Shown here: one piece after another, positions 15,665 to 20,230 of the stretch
Layout of the letters: every line of letters starts with the position of its first letter
How positions within the stretch are numbered: the stretch's first letter is position 1
From: Equadaptatus sp045642025
GTDB taxonomy: Bacteria > Synergistota > Synergistia > Synergistales > Synergistaceae
DNA: 20,230 bases
Assembly (NCBI GenBank): GCA_045642025.1
Contig: JAZUIB010000063.1
Span: forward strand, 1-20,230
Reading direction: 5' to 3'
Notes under the pieces: model-generated
Told to the model about the DNA's origin: nothing
Database searches by the model: none
The model's input: only the letters and a program-made list of their open reading frames with translations
Position numbers and translations under genes: made by a program

Positions 15665-16358
15665 AATCACAAGTCTCCTTCGCTTTTTCTAAATCCTTTG
15701 CTCTTATGTTATCCTCAACCGCCCAGCGGTTATATTGCATTTGAGCAAAGGAGACGTTGGAGATTGTAAGATCGTGTACAGCGGAATCTACAAGCAGATT
15801 GGCTCTTGTGTTTGCTTGTACAGCTTTTGTAACTCCGTCTGCGCTGTTGCTTGCATTTTCAACGTCTTTTGCAAGCGCTATCTCAGACTCTCCTTTTGTT
15901 ATAATATCCTCTGTAAGCTGATAACCTGCCTTGTTGCTCTTTTGCATATACTCCAAGCTTGCCATTGCACCGGTTCTATTGGTAATATCGCTCATCCAAT
16001 TGTTGGCATTTGTATATGAGAAAAGTCCTTCACCAGCTCCTTTTACTGTACCATATAACCTTGTAAACGCATTTTTAAAGTCATTGACGACTGCAAATGG
16101 CATACCCAAATTGGATTTAACGGCTTCTGCAAGCTGTTGAACCATATTGGTGTACATTTGAACTGTTTTGTTAAAGATTTGAATACCGTTATAAACCTCA
16201 TCTAATCCGGCACTGTGAATAGCCTCAAGCTGCACTTTATTTAACCATTGTGTTGCTTCTGTCGCACCGCCTATCATTGCTCCACCTCCGGCAAAGGCGC
16301 TTTGCGCAAACAAAATGAATACTGCTGTTAAAACAAGAATTTTTGTTGCTTTTTTCAT
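15642..16358 (-). CDS. trbJ: VirB5/TrbJ minor pilus protein
   Basis: This pilus-tip or adhesion subunit of the T4SS is 238 residues. The signal peptide is cleaved after AQSAFA (residue 23). TrbJ hallmarks follow: GGATEATQWLNKVQLE (30-45) and a mostly helical body with IFNKTVQMYTNMVQQL. The C-terminus is KAKETCDYAVNYKW. The start at 16358 has GGGAGG 7 bases upstream. A further in-frame ATG at 16373 would put that site inside the gene. The 3' end overlaps the virB6 start, and the virB6 ribosome binding site lies in codons for KET. The last six residues recur in the membrane protein at 13651-13881. Confidence 0.92.
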   Translation of the reverse strand: MKKATKILVLTAVFILFAQSAFAGGGAMIGGATEATQWLNKVQLEAIHSAGLDEVYNGIQIFNKTVQMYTNMVQQLAEAVKSNLGMPFAVVNDFKNAFTRLYGTVKGAGEGLFSYTNANNWMSDITNRTGAMASLEYMQKSNKAGYQLTEDIITKGESEIALAKDVENASNSADGVTKAVQANTRANLLVDSAVHDLTISNVSFAQMQYNRWAVEDNIRAKDLEKAKETCDYAVNYKW

Positions 16359-16377
16359 ATTATTTCCTCCCATTCTG

Positions 16378-16770
16378 TCAATCGTCGTCGTCGAAATCGC
16401 CGGAAATACCTGACGTTTTTTCTATACCCACTGTTGGCTGTTGTACTGCCTGTTTATCAGGCGTTTTGGGAGGGGAGAGAATTTGAACGTTATCAGCAAC
16501 TATACTGAGCTTAAAATTTTCTCTGAGCGTGTGATGAGCGCGAACCATTACAAGCTGACCAGTGTGTAGCAAATCGGTAAGCGCTTCCGCACGGGAACCA
16601 AAAACACTGACCGGAATAAAGTTTGTCCTTTTGCTACGAGTGCTGTCAGGCATCTTTGTCTCATTGTCAACCGCAACGTTAACAAATAAACAAGTGCGAC
16701 CGTCCACAGCTTTTTTAATATTCAACTGCGCAATATTGCCTATAAGAATTACCACGTCGGCTCCGTTCAC
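16378..16770 (-). CDS. SSB-like OB-fold single-stranded DNA-binding protein
   Basis: This 130-residue protein resembles the SSB OB-fold: VILIGNIAQLNIKK, TCLFVNVAVDNETK, TNFIPVSVFGSRAEALTDLLHTGQLVMVRA, then KLSIVADNVQIL. A Pro/Gln linker and an acidic tail GDFDDDD follow. The usual C-terminal tip IPF, which in bacterial SSB docks partner proteins, is absent. It starts with GTG one base after the virB11 stop, with AAGGTG about 8 bases upstream. A conjugation role, such as coating transferred single strands, is plausible but inferred. Confidence 0.85.
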   Translation of the reverse strand: MNGADVVILIGNIAQLNIKKAVDGRTCLFVNVAVDNETKMPDSTRSKRTNFIPVSVFGSRAEALTDLLHTGQLVMVRAHHTLRENFKLSIVADNVQILSPPKTPDKQAVQQPTVGIEKTSGISGDFDDDD

Positions 16771-16771
16771 T

Positions 16772-17737
16772 TTAAAGCACCTTCGTTATAATGTAATTTC
16801 CTTCGTTGTCAAGATAGTTTTCAACGCGGATTATTTCCTTAATTTTCGGCTTTTCGCCGCATTTGCGGTCAATTTGGACAACTATGTTGACCGCTTCGGC
16901 AACGTAGCTTCTGACAGCCAAGATATTCAGATTTGCTGCGTCTTTTGACTCCAAAATCATTGTTTCGAAACGGGTTAAGGCTGACCGTGCAAAGTTGGCG
17001 TGCAGCGTTGTTACCCCTCCTGGGTGCCCTGTGTTCCACGACTTTAAGAGATCCAACGCTTCGCCGCCACGCAGCTCCCCAAGAATAATTCTGTCCGGAT
17101 TTGCTCGCAGGTTGGCTCTTAAAAGCGCGGTGTAAGGGCAGTACGCTTCGGACATACGCTCACAGATTATGTTTTTGTGTTTGAGCTGTATTTCGGGGAC
17201 TTCTTCCATAAGCGCAATCCTGTCGTCCGGTGCTATCCGGTAAAGTTCGTCTAAAAGGGCGTTACAAAAAGTTGTTTTGCCGCTTCCTGTTCCGCCGGAT
17301 AAAATTATGTTTTCCTTATTTCCCAGCGCCTCACTCAAAAAGTCTTTTGTTGTAGATGTCATTGCGTATGGAATGTAATCGTCCAATGTGATGTTTAAGC
17401 TTCGGTTGCAGCGAATCGAGAAAGCCGGCGCCTCAACAACAGGGTTGATAAACCCTTGAAAACGCTGCCCTGTTGGTAAGGTTGCGGAAATAAGAGGTTT
17501 TTCTTCCCCTATAACAATATTGTTATAGGACGCGATGCTTCGTATAACCAGCGCAGCTTTGCTTACTGGATATTTGACCGGCTCCAAATATTTGCCAATA
17601 CCATACCGTTCTGTCCATAGCCGACCATCCGGATTATACATAATATCAATGACGGTCTCGTCTTTAATTAAATCGTTGATCGGACCGAGTTCTTCTTGTA
17701 TTTTGTTGGCTATTCTTTCAAGCTTTATATCCGGCAT
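16772..17737 (-). CDS. trbB: VirB11/TrbB secretion ATPase
   Basis: This hexameric traffic ATPase at the cytosolic base of the T4SS is 321 residues. It has an N-terminal domain, then GEEKPLISATLPTGQRFQG (77-95), Walker A GGTGSGKTT (148-156), an Asp-box equivalent ALMEEVPEI (175-183), the Walker B region RIILGELRGGEALDLL (216-231) and the His box NTGHPGGVTTLHAN (235-248). The Asp box reads EEV where EDT is more usual. Otherwise all motifs are present. AAAGGAAAC lies 8 bases before the ATG. The gene is second in its operon, 12 bases after the regulator gene. Confidence 0.97.
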   Translation of the reverse strand: MPDIKLERIANKIQEELGPINDLIKDETVIDIMYNPDGRLWTERYGIGKYLEPVKYPVSKAALVIRSIASYNNIVIGEEKPLISATLPTGQRFQGFINPVVEAPAFSIRCNRSLNITLDDYIPYAMTSTTKDFLSEALGNKENIILSGGTGSGKTTFCNALLDELYRIAPDDRIALMEEVPEIQLKHKNIICERMSEAYCPYTALLRANLRANPDRIILGELRGGEALDLLKSWNTGHPGGVTTLHANFARSALTRFETMILESKDAANLNILAVRSYVAEAVNIVVQIDRKCGEKPKIKEIIRVENYLDNEGNYIITKVL

Positions 17738-17749
17738 TTTCTGTTTCCT

Positions 17750-18103
17750 TTAACGTTTGCTTTGGGATTTTCTGCCTGGTGCCGGATACTTGTCATTCAA
17801 AAAATCACGAATAAGCAAAGAAATCAGGTAGCCATACGGCAGACCAAGAAAGTGCTCCACGATAAAAACCTTCTCTTGACGTGGAGCGGATACGCTGTTG
17901 ACCCACGAAAGACACGTGAGCAATGATATACCTATGTGTTTACTGAACTGTCTCATGTCACATTCTTTTTTCTGCATATAATAAATCAATGCTTCGCTAA
18001 AGGTTAAATCTTGGTACCCGTCTTGGATATATTTTTTTATTATCGTTTCCAGTGAATTTTTGGCTGATGTTGTGCTGTTTAACCTTTTGGTAATATCCGG
18101 CAT
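17750..18103 (-). CDS. Helix-turn-helix (XRE-like) regulator of the T4SS operon
   Basis: This 117-residue protein has a probable lambda-repressor-like helix-turn-helix at about 35-97: TFSEALIYYMQKKECDMRQ, then SKHIGISLLTCLSWVNSVSAP and EKVFIVEHFLGLP. The C-terminus is basic (PGRKSQSKR). GAGGAGG precedes the ATG by about 11 bases. As the first gene before virB11, with a promoter and an inverted repeat upstream, it probably controls its own operon. The fold call is from the pattern only, and effector and targets are unknown. Confidence 0.75.
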   Translation of the reverse strand: MPDITKRLNSTTSAKNSLETIIKKYIQDGYQDLTFSEALIYYMQKKECDMRQFSKHIGISLLTCLSWVNSVSAPRQEKVFIVEHFLGLPYGYLISLLIRDFLNDKYPAPGRKSQSKR

Positions 18104-18151
18104 TACTGCAACAACCTCCTCGGTTAAAAATTTTCGTTTCGTTTACTAATT

Positions 18152-18180
18152 ATTTTAGCAGATGTTTTATTATTTGTAAA
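18152..18180 (-). promoter_or_regulatory. Promoter of the regulator-virB11-virB6 operon
   Basis: On the minus strand, TTTACA (18175-18180) and TAAAAT (18152-18157) are 17 bases apart, and an extended -10 element TGC directly precedes the -10 box. Each box differs from consensus at one base. The start of the regulator gene lies about 48 bases downstream of the -10 box. Confidence 0.7.
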
Positions 18181-18183
18181 ATC

Positions 18184-18203
18184 AAATAAGCAATATCTTA
18201 TTT
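18184..18203. promoter_or_regulatory. Inverted repeat upstream of the operon promoter, candidate operator
   Basis: The perfect 7-bp arms AAATAAG / CTTATTT have a 6-base spacer (CAATAT) and lie 3 bases upstream of the -35 box on the minus strand. Position suits a regulator binding site, possibly for the helix-turn-helix protein just downstream. No second copy near the other promoters was seen. Confidence 0.5.
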
Positions 18204-18222
18204 AATAGTTCGTATTACTCAA

Positions 18223-18255
18223 CAAAAAAAGCTCCCACTGAAATCGGAAGCTCTT
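18223..18255 (-). terminator. Rho-independent terminator after the small-gene operon
   Basis: On the minus strand, the stem AGCTTCC / GGGAGCT (one G-U pair, flanks can extend it) has a 9-base loop and is followed by a run of seven T. It lies 8 bases after the stop of the 33-residue gene and before the promoter of the next operon. Confidence 0.8.
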
Positions 18256-18262
18256 GATTAAT

Positions 18263-18364
18263 TCAAATTTTAAGGGAACACTGATTAATAATGAAATAGA
18301 AAAAGAAGAGAGGTAAAAATAGACAGAGCAAAAAACAGTCTGTTTTCCACCAATCATTTTTCAT
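18263..18364 (-). CDS. 33-residue hydrophobic microprotein
   Basis: A very short reading frame (MKNDWWKTDCFLLCLF..., ending QCSLKI) has GGGAGG 8 bases before its ATG and a terminator soon after its TGA. Residues about 11-26 are strongly hydrophobic (Leu, Phe, Tyr), predicting one membrane span after a Trp-rich, charged N-terminus. Three cysteines are present. It is the last gene of the small-gene operon. The ribosome binding site and position support it, but expression is unproven. Confidence 0.55.
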   Translation of the reverse strand: MKNDWWKTDCFLLCLFLPLFFFYFIINQCSLKI

Positions 18365-18389
18365 TGTGTTTTCCTCCCTTATTTTGTTT

Positions 18390-18674
18390 TTATAGTTTTG
18401 CTGAAAAAACCTGCAAAGTATCGCCGCAGATCAACTCATTTTTCCTCGCTTCAAGCGTCTTACAGGTATCGTCAAGGACGCTTGTAATGTACTGCTCAGC
18501 TTCTTTATGAAGCTCACCGCAAGTATTGCCAAGTCGGTTAATAGTTCCCAGCGCACGGCCTCTGAATGCTTTAAATTCCTCTTGCTGCGTCAGGATTTCG
18601 TCAATAAGCTGCTCTTTTGTTTTTACTTGCAGCCGCGCACGCTCTTCCTGTTTTCTTTTCTCACGCCAAGTCAT
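18390..18674 (-). CDS. Small helical charged protein of unknown function
   Basis: This 94-residue protein begins MTWREKRKQEERARL. It is highly charged and helical throughout, probably a coiled coil at about 5-40 and another helix at about 55-80 with two Cys. No membrane span or signal is present. The start at 18674 is preceded at 9 bases by AGGAGG, which lies in the last codons of the upstream gene. An ATG at 18692 would place that site inside the gene. I do not recognise a family. Confidence 0.75.
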   Translation of the reverse strand: MTWREKRKQEERARLQVKTKEQLIDEILTQQEEFKAFRGRALGTINRLGNTCGELHKEAEQYITSVLDDTCKTLEARKNELICGDTLQVFSAKL

Positions 18675-18678
18675 TCTT

Positions 18679-18915
18679 TTATACCTCCTCATCTTCGTCC
18701 GGATCTACCTCCTCATCTTCGTCCGGATCAAGGATACCTTCGCTTACCCAAAGACTTAAAGCTAAAACTCCAAACATAGGGGGCACCGCCAACAACATTT
18801 TGGTGTTGCCAGGTTCTAAACCTGAAAAGAACCAACGAGCCCAACCAAATACCACCAAAACTAATGCCAACATTCCACAAATCGCTGCTACTTTGTACGC
18901 TATTTTTTCTTTCAT
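18679..18915 (-). CDS. Small two-span membrane protein with acidic repeat tail
   Basis: This 78-residue protein starts MKEKIAYKVAAICG, has membrane spans at about 8-28 and 39-58, and ends in two copies of DPDEDEEV. The start is set by GGAGG 9 bases upstream. A longer reading from 18963 would run through the neighbouring gene. The stop lies 4 bases before the next start. The acidic tail should face the cytosol if both ends are inside. No family is recognised. Confidence 0.75.
   Translation of the reverse strand: MKEKIAYKVAAICGMLALVLVVFGWARWFFSGLEPGNTKMLLAVPPMFGVLALSLWVSEGILDPDEDEEVDPDEDEEV
18682..18729 (-). repeat. Perfect 24-bp tandem duplication (DPDEDEEV x2)
   Basis: Two identical adjacent 24-base units (18682-18705 and 18706-18729) encode DPDEDEEV twice at the end of the two-span membrane protein. 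Each unit contains GAGGAGGTA, and the last copy serves as ribosome binding site for the following gene. Confidence 0.95.
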
Positions 18916-18916
18916 C

Positions 18917-19066
18917 TTACTTTTCCTCCATTCCGGTAATTCCCTCAAACTTGTGCCTTGCAAAGAGCAAGACCGCCTCAGCTTCTAATTCGTCCTCGCT
19001 CCGGCTATTGCCTGTTGACATGCCGTACACAACATCTTCAAAACGAGCTGCTTCCGAATCCGTCAT
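18917..19066 (-). CDS. 49-residue acidic protein of unknown function
   Basis: A short frame runs from an ATG at 19064-19066 that overlaps the upstream stop as ATGA. It encodes MTDSEAARFEDVVYGMSTG, an acidic Ser/Glu segment, and ends GITGMEEK. Its last codons carry the GGAGG used by the next gene, whose ATG follows its TAA by one base. No good ribosome binding site of its own is seen, so coupled translation is likely. No family is recognised. Confidence 0.65.
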   Translation of the reverse strand: MTDSEAARFEDVVYGMSTGNSRSEDELEAEAVLLFARHKFEGITGMEEK

Positions 19067-19248
19067 TTATGCCAGCGCCGCCTGTGTTTTACAAGTTGTT
19101 CAGTCAGCTCAAAATAAGGCTTAAATTGTGCAGCAAGCTGTAAATGGAGATTTTTGCCGCCCCTGCTTGGAGCAGCTAAAGGCATTTCGCTTATTATTCT
19201 TTGAGCTTCTTTGCGAATGGTTGATTTTCTTATTTTTTTGCTTATCAT
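19063..19248 (-). CDS. 61-residue basic protein of unknown function
   Basis: This basic protein begins MISKKIRKSTIRKEAQRI and ends LVKHRRRWHK, with a central SEMPLAAPSRGGKN. It has no membrane span. The start at 19248 has GGAGG 7 bases upstream, inside the last codons of the preceding gene. Reading on to an ATG at 19401 in this frame would overlap that gene completely and is rejected. The charge suggests nucleic-acid contact, but no motif supports it. Confidence 0.7.
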   Translation of the reverse strand: MISKKIRKSTIRKEAQRIISEMPLAAPSRGGKNLHLQLAAQFKPYFELTEQLVKHRRRWHK

Positions 19249-19250
19249 AG

Positions 19251-19415
19251 TTATTCCTCCATTTCGGTAACTACTGCTTTCAGCTGCTGTTTGATTTTCT
19301 TCAGCTGCTCTTGCAGCTTGTGTACAGTACTGTTCAGCTCCCTGTTTTCTTTCTGAAGTTCTCTTGCGGTACGTTCCCAGTATTCCGCCTGTATCTTGCA
19401 ATCCGTTTCAGTCAT
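19251..19415 (-). CDS. 54-residue coiled-coil protein
   Basis: A short frame starts at 19415, overlapping the upstream stop as ATGA, with AGGGGAAG upstream. Residues about 10-48 form a charged heptad-like helix: ARELQKENRELNSTVHKLQ followed by EQLKKIKQQLKAV, with Leu/Val at regular spacing. It ends TEMEE, and these codons contain the GGAGG of the next gene. It probably oligomerises. The function is unknown. Confidence 0.7.
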   Translation of the reverse strand: MTETDCKIQAEYWERTARELQKENRELNSTVHKLQEQLKKIKQQLKAVVTEMEE

Positions 19416-19768
19416 TTTTCTTCCCCTGTTCCGGCTGCTGCCATCTCTTTGGCCATACTAAGACCATATTTTGCAACACAGTCGTTCCACACGCAGAGCC
19501 TGTGTAACTGTGTTTTATAATGACCATATTTCGTAGCTTTCCAAGTACATAGCGCAACAAAAAGAGCTAACACACATTCAATAACTGGACTCAAATGCCA
19601 CAGTGCCACTTTTAATTCAGTCGGTAGTGTTGGGTTTAATAATTCTCTAAGAAGCCATGAAGCAAACAAGAATGTGGGAATAATGAGCAGGGCATAAAGC
19701 CAACAACTAAAGATCTTTATTTTCAGCTGCATAACGGTGTTACCTGACATATCATATATTTTCTCCAT
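19412..19768 (-). CDS. Small two-span membrane protein of unknown function
   Basis: This 118-residue protein starts MEKIYDMSGNTVMQ. It has hydrophobic spans at about 17-40 (IKIFSCWLYALLIIPTFLFA) and 62-78 (VIECVLALFVALC), followed by a His/Tyr/Lys-rich segment and an Ala/Glu tail. AGGAGG lies about 9 bases before the ATG, within the final codons of the upstream gene. I do not recognise a family. Confidence 0.75.
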   Translation of the reverse strand: MEKIYDMSGNTVMQLKIKIFSCWLYALLIIPTFLFASWLLRELLNPTLPTELKVALWHLSPVIECVLALFVALCTWKATKYGHYKTQLHRLCVWNDCVAKYGLSMAKEMAAAGTGEEK

Positions 19769-19771
19769 TTG

Positions 19772-19993
19772 CTATACCTCCTCAAAAGCCTCTACCGGCT
19801 GTTTCTCAACAACCACACGGCTGCGCATGAAGCTTGTAAGCGTCTGCATAATCGTTTCAATGAGTTTGTCGGCTTTCTTTTCGGTGAACATCTGAGCTGC
19901 GCCCAAATGAGTTGAGAAGCCTCCGCCTGTCGCAACAAAATATTTAATCTTGCTCTTTGTGTCCATTTTATAGACGATGAATTTGCTGTTCAT
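19772..19993 (-). CDS. 73-residue hypothetical protein
   Basis: A small soluble-looking protein begins MNSKFIVYKMDTKSKIKYFV. It contains ATGGGFSTHLGAAQMFTEKKAD (given in two parts: ATGGGFSTHLG, AAQMFTEKKAD) and ends VEAFEEV. AAGGAG lies 9 bases before the ATG. The alternating hydrophobic strands and a following helix suggest a compact alpha/beta fold. The last codons carry GAGGAGGTA, used by the next gene. No family is recognised. Confidence 0.72.
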   Translation of the reverse strand: MNSKFIVYKMDTKSKIKYFVATGGGFSTHLGAAQMFTEKKADKLIETIMQTLTSFMRSRVVVEKQPVEAFEEV

Positions 19994-20016
19994 TGTTTAA
20001 TTCTCCTTGTGTTATA

Positions 20017-20230
20017 TTAATCATCTGCGTGATAGACTGGATGCAGTGTTGTTGTGATAATGCCTTTTGCACCATTTACACCGCTTGCACCGGCAAGCCA
20101 AAGCTGCACTGTTTTGGAGAAGAGTTTGTAGCAAATTGAGCGTAGCTTGCCGTTATCAAGTTCGCGCAGTTCACGGGAAAGTTCAGCCTCGTTTTTGCCT
20201 TTGATTATGGTCTTTGCGCTTATTCCCTGC
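20017..20230 (-). CDS. Hypothetical protein, 5' end missing (cut by window edge)
   Basis: An open frame enters from the right edge and stops with TAA at 20017-20019. The visible 70 residues read ISAKTIIKGKNEAELSRELREL, then a segment with KLRSICYKLFSKTVQLWLAG and a C-terminus ITTTLHPVYHADD (fragments, not continuous). There is no membrane span. It is followed after 23 bases by the 73-residue gene in the same direction, so it is probably the upstream member of the same operon. No family is recognised. Confidence 0.65.
   Translation of the reverse strand, partial: QGISAKTIIKGKNEAELSRELRELDNGKLRSICYKLFSKTVQLWLAGASGVNGAKGIITTTLHPVYHADD

Noticed and set aside
1..20230. tRNA, rRNA, riboswitch or oriT
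   Set aside because: No cloverleaf, rRNA-like or convincing nick-region sequence was recognised. A computed search (tRNAscan, Infernal, oriT tools) was not possible here.

Overview
The window is part of a conjugative element (plasmid or integrative conjugative element) that encodes nearly all of a P-type (Trb/VirB-like) type IV secretion system (T4SS). The envelope-spanning VirB6/8/9/10 set and several Sec signal peptides mean the host has an outer membrane. The DNA is moderately AT-rich, and most starts sit behind a strong GGAGG-type ribosome binding site, as is common in diderm Firmicutes (Negativicutes) or Synergistota-like anaerobes. That host assignment is an inference. No chromosomal gene, relaxase, oriT, VirB1 or VirB7 is visible.

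Left part, minus strand, about 11668 down to 1. One operon is read from a consensus sigma-70 promoter (11706-11734). Its order is a VirB3-VirB4 fusion ATPase, VirB2/TrbC pilin, VirB8/TrbF, VirB9/TrbG, an unusual VirB10-like protein, a conventional VirB10/TrbI, the VirD4/TraG coupling protein, a TraF-type S26 peptidase, and a small membrane protein cut by the window edge.

Middle, plus strand, 11854-13881. A toxin-antitoxin island starts from a second consensus promoter that is divergent from the first. It carries a DinJ/RelB antitoxin, a YafQ toxin, a small helical protein that is a candidate antitoxin, and a zeta/PezT-type toxin. A 76-residue single-span membrane protein follows, and a bidirectional terminator ends the island.

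Right part, minus strand, 18103 down to 13906. The second T4SS operon starts with a helix-turn-helix regulator behind its own promoter and an inverted repeat. It continues with VirB11/TrbB, an SSB-like protein, VirB5/TrbJ, VirB6/TrbL with a Pro/Gly/Asn repeat tail, and a small membrane protein. Upstream of it (20230 down to 18263) is a tightly packed run of nine very small genes of unknown function, several too short for ordinary gene callers, closed by a terminator.

The two T4SS operons together would supply the three ATPases (VirB4, VirB11, VirD4), the inner-membrane platform (VirB3/6/8), the core complex (VirB9/10), the pilus (VirB2/5) and pilin processing (TraF).

The most interesting object is the first VirB10-like gene (5032-6486). 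It has a signal peptide in place of the usual inner-membrane anchor, then a secretin-type N0 domain, then the TrbI/VirB10 beta domain. A phage tail-collar domain is inserted in the segment that in VirB10 crosses the outer membrane. This looks like a T4SS outer-membrane component carrying a phage-derived surface module. A second notable signal is an identical six-residue C-terminus (AVNYKW) on VirB5 and on the 76-residue membrane protein encoded on the opposite strand.
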